A stretch of 64,000 nucleotides of DNA from Daphnia pulex (lineage: Eukaryota; Arthropoda; Branchiopoda; Diplostraca; Daphniidae): assembly GCF_021134715.1 (NCBI RefSeq), contig NC_060026.1, positions 3,906,001 through 3,970,000 of the forward strand. The letters run 5' to 3'. How positions within the stretch are numbered: position 1 is the first letter of the stretch; each line of letters begins with the position of its first letter. The notes beneath the pieces are model-generated. The model saw only the letters and a list, made by a program, of their open reading frames with translations. It was not told the DNA's origin and searched no databases. Shown here in pieces: positions 11,501 to 23,094 of this stretch. The translations under genes and the position numbers were made by a program.

Positions 11501-13035
11501 TCAAAAGGACGACGACGTCCTGTGAGCGCAAATGTGTTGATTATTAGCAGCGGGAATAGAATCTGAATCGGAGGACTTGATTACGACCATCACCAAGTGA
11601 CAGCAATTGAATTGATTAGAGAGTCGCAAATATTCCGTTCCATTAGAGGCCGCGATAGTCACTTTGGCAGGATCCACTTCGACCACAAGAGTTTGGATGT
11701 CCGCCCGGCTGTGGGCTCGAAGTGGCAACAGGGAACGGTTGAGATGTTCGTGAATTTGTTTGGCATTCACGTAATATCTTTGAATACCAAATAGTAAACC
11801 AGGGGACGTTCGTATAGGAATGTCGAATTTTTCTAAAAGATTACTGGCCGATTGGTAGACGAATTTTGACCAGTCGCTTTGATTCACCGAAACGGCCAGA
11901 GCGATTATTCCTTTTTTCGAGAACGTAGTGCCATTTTTCGGATGTGATTCCCGACCAATTTCCATGTGTGGCGATCAAATTTTCAGACAAATTCGGTAGG
12001 ACAACGACGATCCACTTTTTGGTATCGTATTTGTCTTCGAGGAAGTTGAGCAGAGAATCGGCAATAGATTTTATACCGCGGGACGTTTGGCTTTTCATAA
12101 TTTTGCGCATCTCTTGGCTGACGTTTTTCTCATCCGCTTGACAGTCGATGACCATGTCGTCGAGCCTCTTAGTCAATTTAATCGTTGACGTCAGGATAAA
12201 ATTCTTGAAATGCGAACTGAATTTTAAATTTTAGTCGACGAATTTAGTTCAAATTGATTCATGTGAAACTCACCTGTCCAGCTCTGTTAAGTTCCTCATT
12301 CTTTGGTACTCACCGCGCACCCAAAGTCCGGTCATAACTATGCTCATTATGAACTTGATTTTCTTGTGCAATTGTCGCCCATGGCACTGCCCATAATGAG
12401 GGAAAATTAACCAAAACGGAAGTTTGATCTTATAAATTTTTATCTGTACGTTACTTACTCCGATAGAGTCTAGCATGACGGCCATAATATCCGGATTGAA
12501 AGCGTTTTGCCCCAGCAATCCGTCGACAATGACACTGATGCTGCTGGTGAGACTGGCCGCTTCCCTCATGAAAATGTGTCGATTGTTTTCGTCAGGATGT
12601 TCAAGGTACTGATGCAAAGCCAATAAGCTTTGCTTAATTTTCTCCTCGTGTTGGGAGTAGCCCATGAGCAATCCCGTCAATTTGATTTCTCTGTTGATTG
12701 TTTTCAGCTCTCCTTTGTGGTATTCAAATTCACTTTGGATCCGCCCAAAATGCGTAATCTTTTCTTTGTGATCTTTATCGTCGCCCTCATTGTCAAATGA
12801 TTGTCTGACATTTGTCGTTATGAAATCGGTTAGAGACATCACAATTTACAAGTATCACTTCCATGTTTAAATTTTGCCTTGGTATTATACTTTGGTTCGA
12901 GGAGGAACGAAGCACCGACGTTAGTTTGAATTTACCATAGCCCGAATCGGTCATAAGCAGCGATGACGCTAGACAAGTTAGTAAAACCCACGCTTGAAAT
13001 AGGAATAACGTTACTTCAGTTTGAATCACAGCCAT
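11501..13035 (-). pseudogene. Unrecognised multi-exon gene, probably secreted, with frame breaks
   Basis: I do not recognise the family. On the minus strand ATG at 13033-13035 opens a hydrophobic leader (TLFLFQAWVLLTCLASS) resembling a signal peptide. Downstream segments share codon-like composition and good splice sites. An exon ends MLDSIG at a GTAAGT donor near 12453, with a 73-base intron. A second exon (CHGRQLHKKIKFIMS) ends near 12274 at GTGAGT, and a third starts after TTCAG near 12213. The frame shifts by one between the leader segment and LTDFITTNVRQSF near 12845. It shifts again at a run of six A near 11915, where five A would keep VLEK joined to GIIALAVSVNQSDWSKF. The protein is helical with no known catalytic motif. 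It may be a pseudogene or a real gene with sequence errors. It lies 1.2 kb downstream of the SEC14-like remnant on the same strand. Confidence 0.45.
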
Positions 13036-14235
13036 CACTCTTGTTTTTATTCTAAATGCGTCAATACGTTCACTCGATATGCTTGGCGGTAACAGAACAA
13101 CGAAATTTCTGTAGACTCGGACTGGACTTAAAGATAATGCCAACGTTTGCTTTGGGTTCTGGGAAAATAATCGGACGAGTTCATTAACACATGTCGTGTT
13201 TTCTACAGGAGAAAAACTAAGGTAAACTATTCTCGGAGGCTTTTTTGATGGAGGTCGGGTCTATCTTCTGCTGATTTATTTGAGGAAAGAAAATGATTGG
13301 GTTTTGCTTCAGAGTTTGACATGACAGCGCGTGCTAAAACAAGGAAAATTTGCCTATATGTCTTGACGATTGTGTTGAATAAAACCGAATCAAACGTTTG
13401 GTCCTGAAACTCTTAATCAGGACAGGAAATTACCTCTTCCAATTCTGTTCCGCTTCCGATTAAGAACTCGTTTGTTGAAATTCACGCTTCTTTTTTTTCC
13501 GTGGTTTCCACACAAACATACTGCGCACAGTATTAATAACTGCAAATATTTCCGCTACTTGAGAACAGCTAAAGAAATCGAAAGTGTCAGACGAATGACG
13601 GACTCTAGTCGTCAAAATAAATTTAACCTTGGACTAGGCATCTGTGGGAAACACAATCTCCCTGTTTACGGCAGACGAACTTTGCGGAAGTAGATCCCAA
13701 AAAATTCCATTAAAAAATGATCATACCAGGAGGGATAAAGGTATGTTGATATTTCCAATTTTGTCGAACTTAATAGCAGGTAGAGAAATTTCAGCAGGTA
13801 ACACATACCCAGCAGAAAAATCTAATAATGTCTCCTGCGATGGCAAAACAGCTTCAGCTATGCATTTTCTATCAATTTTTGATGAAGAATTCATGATTCT
13901 TCTGTTTTTTTTCTGGATTTCTGAAATGAATGTAAGAAATGTTAGAATTTTCAAAATAAATCAGCATACAATTCCAAACTTATGACTTATGATGAAGGGA
14001 AAGATGAGACTCATGGGAGGCACAACATTCCAAGATATTTGAAATTAGTTATTATTGATATACTCAATATTTATTTACCAAATAACACTAAACAACTGGA
14101 AACACCGAAATAGAGCAAAGGGGACGAGAATTTTTTCTCAATTTCAATTTCCAAACCGTTCCAAAGTCGAAAAACTGAAACTCCAAGAGTCCAAGCCAAT
14201 GTCCAAAACCATGTGCCATACTGCCATGTCCATAG
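13036..14235. other. No gene identified
   Basis: The sequence between the two minus-strand gene remnants has no recognisable exon. An exon-like stretch at 13730-13940 (minus, beginning after TTTCAG and reading NSSSKIDRKCIAEAVL) is open for about 60 codons but resembles nothing I know. Confidence 0.4.
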
Positions 14236-14982
14236 CTAATAGCCGCCTTGGTAATCGGAGTTGGTAATGAGAAAAATCTTGGGCGGCTGATTGCACCAAA
14301 TGGTCAATTATTGTTTGGCTTAAAAACTAAGATAATTACAGATTTGATTACCGTTGATAATGAAGATTCGGCGAATATTTTCCGGATAATTTGATTCGTA
14401 ATTCTTCGTCTGTTCACGTCCCGCGTCCATAACTATAGCGCGAAATCAATTTGCACATCCCTTACATTGTCTGGCCATTTAAGTATTAATTTCAAATAGT
14501 TGCTGCCGTCACATACCTGGCTTGTAAGAAATTTGCCTCATTGAGAGACCCATCATGTCAGCGATGAACGTCATTTGGCAGTTTTGATTTTCTCCGGTGC
14601 GCAAACTCTCTTCCCGCATTTCCTTGTTGATCCTTTCCGTCATGTACGTTTGGTATCGCATGAAATCTTTTTTCTCGACCGACTGCAAAATTCCTCGTAA
14701 ATCCATTTGTCCCTGAGCGCAAACATAAACTGCATACCCATACAAGAAAAATTAGATCTAGCAACACTCGTATTATATAATCCAAATGTCTTTTTAAAAA
14801 ATTATGACTGAATATCTTTTTTTGTTGTTGTTAAAACACAAAAATAATCCTGACCAGGACTGTGGAGTTTGTCATATCCAATTTTCCCAAAGGAAAAATA
14901 TTTGAGGAGAACTCGGGAGAACTTCATGAGGAGTCCATTTTAAAATGTCGTCGATTCCATTTGCTTGTCGCCACGCCAGTGA
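14236..14982 (-). pseudogene. SEC14-like (CRAL-TRIO lipid-binding) protein pseudogene
   Basis: Four minus-strand exons match the CRAL-TRIO domain of SEC14-like phosphatidylinositol/tocopherol-transfer proteins. Exon A (14855-14982) reads SLAWRQANGIDDILKWTP and ends KYFSFGKIGYDKLHSP. Exon B (14517-14729) reads VCAQGQMDLRGILQSVEKKD to MSMRQISYKP in the family pattern. Exon C (14352-14432) reads NYESNYPENIRRIFIIN. Exon D starts after CAG near 14287 with PKIF. Splice phases A-B and B-C agree exactly. Exon A has a 10-base duplication-like insertion after HEVL that shifts the frame, exon D has an extra base before PKIF, and a TAG follows at 14236. The N-terminal CRAL-TRIO-N region and C-terminal GOLD-type part are absent. 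Broken copy of a normally active family. Confidence 0.75.
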
Positions 14983-15439
14983 CTAAGTATAAGCGAGTTG
15001 ATTTTAAAAATTTAAACATTTCGCAATTTAAATTTTCAATTTTTACGTAATAATAGAAATTTTTTTAACTGTGAAAAGAACTTCCACTCAATTAAAGACA
15101 CAGCTATTGTGGATTATGTTATTACTAACAAATAAAAGGGGAAGTAAATAAGGGATATTCTCTTAATTAATTCATTTAGAATAGAAAAAAAAAAACAACA
15201 AAATTAGCTGGTTGATTTCAACCGCTAAATATGGTCGCCTAAGGAAAATATGAGGGCAATGGTCACAGTCGCTACCGTTTTAGTATTCAAAAAGGCACAC
15301 AAGACACGGCTCAAACTTGATAAAACACGCAGGAACTTGATAAGTTTGAAGGCCAAATGTTCTGCCGCAGCAGAAACGACTACTTTCCATTTTTTCCGGT
15401 CCTTTTCTCTGAACCTTTGGAAAATGAACAGGCACATAC
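14983..15439. other. No gene identified
   Basis: AT-rich DNA upstream of the SEC14-like remnant. The missing 5' exons of that gene were looked for on the minus strand and not found. An open stretch at 15225-15437 (minus) is hydrophobic but unlike the CRAL-TRIO N-terminal domain. Confidence 0.4.
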
Positions 15440-16955
15440 AGTTAAATATGTCCGATTATCGACAAGACATCGTACCTAATTGTGCTGGGTTAACTTGACA
15501 TTTTCACTTTAATGATAGTGAAATAACTAATGTTTAATATTCACACTATTGACGGAGTGTGTTTACTTGGAGAAGACTCTTCCATCAATGGTGGGCAGCT
15601 TATCTTCCAAGAATTATTTCCACGCCATTGAGAGGTGCTGAAGCAAATAAAACTTTAGAAGTAAAGAAAAGATTCCATTACCAACGGAGTGCTCAATTAA
15701 CCATTACTGGTCGAGTCTCTTAACTAACCAAGAATCAAAACGCCAAATATGTTCCATGGAACTTATCATTTATGAGTGATACAGTCGTAATTCGTTTCGT
15801 CCGTCTCAAATCTAACCCAATGCACTCCTTCAGAAAAAAAAGAAAAATTCAGAGCCGCAACAATTAAACAAAAATGTTCACAATAAAAAATGTGAAAAAT
15901 TCATACGTAACGTTAAGTAATCAGTATCGATACGCAATTTGCTGAAATTCTCCCCCAATCACGTTCAGAGGTGCGGAATCAGTAAAAACAGAATCGGAAT
16001 AATAAATATTTATCAATCGAGCGCTGGGATTTGATTCAAGCAGTATAAATGAGTAATAGTATCAAATAATAGTTCATTTTTTTTCATGAATAATATCAAC
16101 ATTTTTAGTAGTGAACATTATTGGTGGCAACTTAAGCTTCGTTAGGAATTTAAATTTGTCCGGCTATCGAAAAGACATCGGAATGTATTAAACTAGATTA
16201 ACTCAACATTTTCACTTGGTGGAACTCTAGTAAATAAACGTTTATTATTCACACCAATGATGGCATGTAATTTGCATGGAAAAGACTTTTCCATTAACTG
16301 ATGGCAGTTTCACTTCTATAGAATATTTTGTCGATGAATGGGACTTCGTCAAATATAGCTATAGAAGCAAAATATCTGCATCTCCCTCTTAAACGGAGGG
16401 CCATTTGGGCAATATCAGACGAGTCTACTCTAACTGAGAAGAAAAAATGTCAAATATGGACCGTCAGTCAGCATTAATGAGTGATGCTGCCGTAATCCGT
16501 TTCGTCCGTCTCAAATCTAACTCAATGCACTCCTTCAGAAAAAAAAAAGAAAAATTCAGAGCCGCAACAATTAAACAAAAATGTTCACAATAAAAAATGT
16601 GAAAAATTCATACGTAACGTTAAGTAATCAGTATCGATACGCAATTTGCTGAAATTCTCCCCCAATCACGTTCAGAGGTGCGGAATCAGTAAAAACAGAA
16701 TCGGAATAATACATATTTTTCAATCGAGCGCTGAGATTTGATTCAAGCAGCATAAATGAGTATAGTATCAAATAATAGTTAATTTTTTAGTAGTGAACTT
16801 TGTTCATAGCAACATAAGACGTCTTTAGCATTCAGATATGTCCAAAATCGGCAAGAGTTGATACCGTGGTACAATGTACTTTCGTAACAATTACACTTGA
16901 TAAAGATTGTAGTAAAATATCAGGTCAAAATTCATCCCATTTAAGAAATATATGT
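15440..16955. repeat. Tandem repeat A, ~700-base unit, two full copies and a partial third
   Basis: Unit starts recur at about 15440, 16150 and 16836 (ATATGTCCGATTATCGACAA-like). The best-conserved part (15787-16070 and 16493-16780) is near-identical and includes ATGTTCACAATAAAAAATGT and TCGATACGCAATTTGC. The first part of each unit is more diverged (TTCACTT...TTATTCACACYAWTGAYGG). No protein is encoded. It may be satellite DNA or the tandem core of an unrecognised element. Confidence 0.8.
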
Positions 16956-19900
16956 TGAAATGCAATATGACTTATCTTGGAATCAGATTATCATAGGAAT
17001 TCCTAGCTAATCATTCAACGGGAGACTGGTCCGTCCCTGTATTCTGCCAGAATTACATCGGACGAACGTTAGAGCCACCACAGTCTTTCAAAATTCTGCT
17101 ATGGTGGGGTCTTTGGCGTGAAAAAATTCGGTCATGCGACAACACACTCGGAATGAACGCAGATTTAATTGCTCGCGTAAATGAACACCAAAGTAACTAA
17201 AGAGGACTACCTGTTTCTCAATATGTTGTTGAGCAACGCTCGAAAATAAAAAATAAATCATTTTGATACATTTGGAATATAATGCTTCATCTATTTCCGT
17301 AAAGGGTCTTTATTATTAAGGACATTAATTTGATTAAAATTTGTAACTGACGTTTATATTCTCGGCTGCTGGTTGTTGGACAAGTTAAAGTTGTTCATGT
17401 AGAAGAAAGAGTGTAACACTTTGTTTCGTTACGATCTTTACAATCTATCAGTGAGAGAAAAACGTCTAAATTAAAACAAAAAAACCATGAAATAAATTAT
17501 CGGACAACTTCAATATTGACTAACATATTCAATCCTGATGCGTTCTATCAAATCCCATCCCATGAGTTGAATCCCTGCCGAAAGGCATTACATAATTCCA
17601 GCAAATTCCCCCCAAAATCAAGTTCATTAACTGAAAATCAACTCCGACGTTCGATTCATTATGTAAAGTCAGTAAAGATCCCTAATTATGAAAGGAGTTG
17701 ACAGTTTGACACCATCCCTTACACAACATCAAATTGAACGGGCGCAAAGTTCTGCATTTTCTGCCAACAGTTAGGAAATAAAGAATTACTTCGTGACAGA
17801 AGACAGAGACTTCATGATGGAACTTTGACAATTAATGTCATAAATCAATTGGATGGAATACTATAGCTGATCAGTGATCACCCAACAGTAGCCACAGGTC
17901 CAGAGTCTTTCCCGGTCTTTCCTAATTTTGCTGCCGCTGCATGGTGGGATCTAATTGCCAATCGACGACACGCTCAGAATCAACGCATATTTGTTTACTC
18001 GCGTAAATGAACATCATAGAAACTGACGAGGACAATCTGTTTTTCAACAGGTTGGTGTGCAACGCTAGCACATTAGAAATTAATTTTCGTGATTCAAATT
18101 AGTTATGATGTGTCAGCTTCATCGGTGGAGGAGTTTCATATATGTTGACATTAAAAATGATTACTTCACGGAATTTTATTCTTGTCCATGGTAAAAGACA
18201 TATGGTGTATGGAGTCCATAGATGTTAATAATTGGGACAGTTATGTTCACCCATTTCTCCTATATCTTTCTAAGACCATGGATCGTAGGAATAAATTCAT
18301 CACTTAATAAAATACTAAGATCTGTTATAAGCTAACGGACAACTCTAATACTGACTATCATATTGAATCATGTTTTACACTATGAAATCGCATCCCACCA
18401 ATTAAATCCCTGCCGAAGGGCATTAAACAATTCCAGCAAATTCTCCCCCAAATCAAGTTCATTTACTCGAAATAAACTCCGACGTTTGATTGATTCGTTC
18501 ATTTAAAGATACCTTATTACGAAAGGAGTTGTCACCATTCCTAGCACAGCATACAGGCGAACGGCCCAACTGCATTTTCTGCCAACAGGTAGGCCTAAGG
18601 AATAAAAAGACGAATTCACTTCGTGAAAACACGTTGATTAACTCAAAGTTGATCGACTTGGAACTCCCGACATTTAATCTTAGGCTATTAAATAAATTCG
18701 ATTTAAGACAAGATAGCCCAACCGTATTCACAGGTCCACAATCTTTCAAAATTCTATTGTGGCAGGACGTATTTTGAATAGAAATTCGGTCGATCGACGA
18801 CGCCCTCGGAATGAACGCAAATTTAATTTCCCGTGTAAATGAACATCAAAGTAACTTATAAAATCAATATGTTTTTTTTAAACTTGTTGTGCAAGGCTAG
18901 ATAGTGGAGAATGAAACGTAGTGATCCATTGGGTTGTATTGCGTACAACGTTAGTTGCGTTACTTTATTATATTTACCCATTACTTTTGTGTCTTCACTT
19001 AATCATAACAGTTCACTTAGTCATACTGTAATGAGGAACTACAAAGAGATGGTTATAATCCAGTGCAGGATGTGATCAACTTTCTGAGTCTCTTCAATCG
19101 TATTAAACAGTGAAACTACCGTAAATTACATGGAATTAAATCGCTATTTTAAAGGACAGACAATTTTAAAATTGGTTAGCATATACTATTTAGTTAATAT
19201 CTGTCAAATTATATTCACCAGTTAATTTCCCTGCCAGTGGCCAGCAAAAGATTCCAGCGAATTCCCCACTAAATAAAGTTCATTTACTCGAAATCAACTG
19301 CGACGTTCGTTTCATTTATTCATGTAAAGATCCATTATAATGAGAATAGTTGACTCAATTTCTTACACAACATGAAGTCGAACCGTGCAACTGCATTTTC
19401 TACCAACAGAAGCAGATAAGAATTAAAAGACGAATTCACTTCGTGAAAACACGTTCATCAAAAGTTGGGTCGACGTGGAACTCTATTGGAACTCCGACAA
19501 GTTATCGTAATAAATAAATTTGATTCAGTACCTGATAACCCACCACAGGCCCACAGTCTTTCAAAATTCTGCTATGGTGGGGTCTTTTGCGTGAAAAAAT
19601 TCGGTCATGCGACAACACACTCGGAATGAACGCAGATTTAATTGCTCGCGTAAATGAACTCCAAAGAAACTAAAGAGGACTACCTGTTTCTCAATAAGTT
19701 GTTGAGCAAGGCTCAAAACTAAAGAATAAATCATTTTGATACATTTGGAATGCAATGCTTCATCTATTTCGGTAGAAGATCTTTTTAAATAAGGACATTA
19801 ATTTCACTACATATTTGAATTCTCGACTACTTTTAGATGGACATGTTGATCATGCAGAGAACCGTGTGCATAAGAAGATTTCTGCAAGATCCCTGCAGCC

Positions 19901-20125
19901 TATCAGTGAGAGAATATCATCTGAATTAAACAAAGGAAAAAACCATAAAATAAATTATTGGACAACTTCAATTTTGACTAACATATTCAACCCTGTTGCG
20001 TTCTATCAAATCCCATCCCAACAGTGAAATCCCTGCCGAAAGGCATTAAATGATTCCAGCAAATTCCCCCCTAAATCAAGTTCATTTACTGGAAATCAAC
20101 TCCGACGTTCGATTCATTATTATTT
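16956..20125. repeat. Tandem repeat B, ~830-base unit, array 1 (about four units)
   Basis: Several motifs recur in fixed order: TCTTTCAAAATTCTGCTATG (17086, 17917 diverged, 18740, 19558), ACTCGCGTAAATGAACA, TTGTTGTGCAACGC, CCGACGTTCGATTCATT (17646, 18480, 19301, 20103) and ACTTCGTGAAAACACGT (18619, 19438). Periods are 831, 823 and 818 bases. Units 1 and 4 are clearly more alike than either is to 2 or 3, which implies a higher-order repeat of three units (2472 bases). Short open frames inside are not conserved between units, so I regard it as non-coding. Confidence 0.85.
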
Positions 20126-20280
20126 CGACCAATCACATCTGCCGCTCCAATAAAAGAAGAAAAAAAAAACGGGCGGAGGGAAGAGGAGCGCGGGTGGGTT
20201 GGTTGGAGCAGATCGATAAAAATCTCATCTACGTAATTAAACCCAAGTTAATCAATCAAACGAGTTAAATCAATTGGTCC
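20110..20280. repeat. Segment L (paralogue of 25440-25620)
   Basis: From the last CGATTCATTAT of the array to AAATCAA, this segment matches 25440-25620 (ACGTAATTAAACCCAAGTTAATCAAT and the GGGCGG-rich stretch, as separate blocks). Here it is followed by unique DNA; in the other copy it is followed directly by segment R. Confidence 0.75.
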
Positions 20281-21560
20281 GCCGACGACGGGAATAAGCA
20301 GAGAGCAGCAGCCAAACGAACGACTGGTTTTTTTTCGGGCCGATAGAGAAATTGACATTAAAAAGTTTGGCCGCCCTCAAACGTGCCGTTCCAGCTCGTC
20401 CGTGTACATCGAAAAGAGCATTATAGACCATAGAGAGGGGAGGAGGGGGGAGATAGAAAACCCCTCGATTGCGCAAGTCGCGAAACGCGGTGAGGGACCG
20501 ATTAGAGCGCCACCATCGACTGATTCCAGCGCCTCTCCGGCTGCTGGGATCCCTTGCTCGTCCCTGACCATCACTGCAGCTCCAATATACACTACACACC
20601 CGCCCTGATCTATTGCCGGAACGCTTTTCCTATCCCCCCATGTACACACACACCCACCCACCGCTCGTGTGTGTGTGTGTAGGTGCCGCCTCATAGTTCG
20701 GCCTGCTGTGTGTGTGCTGTGCTGCTGCCTATAGAGAGAACGTGCTGAGTTTGTCTGTGTGTGTGCGTGCGCTTCGTCTTGCCATGGCGACGACGTCCAT
20801 GGCGGCTGTTTCATCCGTTCCGTACTGATGCCACCTGACGTGTGTCCACCATTGGCCGGCCGCTATTTTCCAGCATCGCTGTTTCTTTAACTCGTTCAAT
20901 TCTAAATCAATCAATTCTCGTTTTTCCATCCCGTGCTCACAAAAGAACCTCAAACCGGCCCGTCCGGAAAGAGAAAAAGAAAAAGAAGAGAGAACACACA
21001 GTGAACATCAACAAAAAAAAAAAGTGCTGGGCAGATTGAAAAAAGGAAGAGGAGAAAAGTTTCCTGGGGACGTGAAGTTCTTTTCTGGGTCCGGCAGCAG
21101 CATCGAATTCCACAGAAGAGAAGAGAGACGGACCGAATCTTTTTGACTATTCATAAGGTTTGGGCGGTTGCTCCTGCTCGTCCCTCGCTGTGTGTCTATG
21201 CATATCTAAAGGAAGAGCGGGTGTGTGCTGCTGCTGCTGTGGTTGCCGTGCCGTTCCCGGATCTTTTTTAGTGCTGGTGTAAGAGCGTCCGCCATCCAGA
21301 AGCCAAACAACCAGCGCCCTGCTGCTGCTGGCCGCCATTTATTCTCTTTTTGGCTCCTTTAGATATCCTCGCGGTCCCTAAAGTCCCGGCTCCTCCCCTT
21401 TTGCTGTTTTGAGCGGCGACCCAGCACGTTGCTGGGCAGCACCTTTGTTGACCTTTTTATAGAGGATCAAGGCAAAAGAACAAGGCAACGGCCTGTTGAA
21501 CAACAAGCAACAACAAAAACAAGCGAAAAAGTCAGCTAGGAGCAGCACCACACTGTCATC
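20281..21560 (+). promoter_or_regulatory. Probable promoter/5' UTR region of the nicotinic receptor gene
   Basis: GC-rich single-copy DNA upstream of the receptor start codon. It holds GT/CA microsatellites (20643-20765), CTG/CAG-rich stretches (21225-21330) and the A-rich CAACAAGCAACAACAAAAAC typical of arthropod 5' leaders just before the ATG. No upstream coding exon is seen. Exact start of transcription cannot be placed. Confidence 0.4.
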
Positions 21561-21809
21561 ATGTTGTTGGGCCGACACAGTTGCCGGCGGACCGCCTCCT
21601 CCTATTATTACTTGTTGACTGTTTGTTCTTCTTTGATCCTTGCTGTGACTCTGGTCGTTAACTTTTGCCCAGCTGGGGCCAACCCGGACGCCAAGCGTCT
21701 CTACGACGATCTGCTGAGTCATTACAACCGTCTAATTCGCCCCGTTAGCAACAACAGCGAAGTAGTTACCGTCCGTCTCGGTCTCCATCTGTCACAGCTG
21801 ATCGATTTG
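21561..21809 (+). CDS. Nicotinic acetylcholine receptor subunit, first coding exon (partial)
   Basis: The exon encodes 83 residues. A long signal peptide (hydrophobic core [17 protein letters not shown]) is followed by the mature N-terminus [37 protein letters not shown] and SQLIDL. This is the first helix and beta-1 strand of the ligand-binding domain of insect-type nAChR subunits; the family is pentameric, acetylcholine-gated cation channels of synapses. The wording IRPVSNN and SQLIDL is closest, from memory, to the alpha1/beta2 group of Drosophila. The exon ends in phase 0 at a GTGAGT donor (21810), just where this family commonly has an intron before a short exon NLKNQ-type. No later exon was found in the remaining 42 kb, so either the intron is very long or this is an orphan exon. 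Confidence 0.8.
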
Positions 21810-22937
21810 GTGAGTTTTTCTTCATCCGCCCTTTACAATTTCGACTTGTTTTATTTGATTTTTATTTTATTTGATACCGGGGATAGAAATGTCTAAACGA
21901 AATGGAGACCTCGTATATAGAAAAAGACTTGTACGATAGCTACAAAAGAAAAGAGATGGGGGGAATATATCTATCTAACATCGATCCGGGGCGAGCTGAT
22001 GATGCAGCTCCCTGCTATATACGCTGGATGTTCCTTTTTCTATGGAAGGATTTCGCTTGACTTGGTTACACACATTTTCCTATCCTTTGACTGGCATACA
22101 CAAAATGGCGGCTCCGTGTCATCTTTCTCCTTCTTCGCTGGTAAGAAAGAAGAAGAAGAAAAAGACATTCAGCCAGCGATTCAGACAAACATGAAGAGCA
22201 CATCTGTCGAAATAGAAGAGCGTATAGAAGAGCCAATATCTATATATCGCGAAATCACTTGAACAACCCGCCAAAAGTTAAATTCGCTGGAAATAAAATC
22301 CAGAAAAAGGGAACTATTTGAATATATATTACAGAAGAGAGCTGCTGATGGACGCTGGGCGCTTTTCTTTGAAGATTGAAGAACGTTTTCCAATTAATTC
22401 GGTTTTAAAAAATCATTAATTTCCCGCGGAAGCGCGCGCTCGATGGTACATAAAAACAAATCAACTTAATTTGATTTTTATTCTTTTTACATCAATTGAT
22501 CAAAAGGCGAAAATGTTCGCGGAACGAGACGTTCTCAGCACATAGCGGCAACGTTGCGCTCTCCTTTTAATAACTTTTGGGAGCTCACGACACGAGAAGG
22601 AGGTCTCCCGCCGAGCCAAGAGGAGCTATATAGGGAAAAGAAAAATCAATAGAAAAAAAAAGGGGGGGGGGAAATAATACACCAGAATTGCCAATTTGAC
22701 AATGTCTTTTCTCTCTCTTTTCTTGACGCTCTTTTCTTCTTCTTCCTTTTTTTTTTTGTTGGGTGGGGTTATATGATGTGTCCCGTTTTCTTCTTCTTCT
22801 TCTTCTGGTCTGCTGGGGGAAGGAGAGCCTTTTGAATGCCTGCGCTTTTATATATACAATGGGCCGAGACGTCAAGAACGCCAAAGGAGAGCCGGGGAAC
22901 AAAAAAAAAACTCAAAGAGAATAGCTCATACATACAT
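21810..22937 (+). other. Presumed start of nAChR intron 1
   Basis: Non-coding DNA after the GTGAGT donor. TTCTTC/CTTTTT low-complexity tracts lie at 22130-22170 and 22720-22810, with a G run near 22660. No next exon found. Confidence 0.4.
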
Positions 22938-23090
22938 ATCCTATCAAAGTCGGGAGGGAATTCCCAAATAGCTTTTAGATGTATATTGAGTAATATATAT
23001 ATACACCCGATGGCCATCGAAATTGCAGTTAGATTAGAGGCTATCGATTTCTTGTATCTCTTTTGTCAACTATCAAGTAATATAACGATG
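22938..23090. repeat. Segment R (paralogue of 25626-25800)
   Basis: ATCCTATCAAAGTCGGGAGG through GGCTATCGATTTCTTGTAT matches 25626-25800 with small indels. It precedes array 2 here. In the other copy it follows segment L directly. Confidence 0.75.
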
Positions 23091-23094
23091 ATGA

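Noticed and set aside
18459-18777. Open frames on both strands in the 830-base repeat, one with a CxxC-like CIFCQQ
   Set aside because: Not kept open in the other units, so not a conserved protein or zinc finger.
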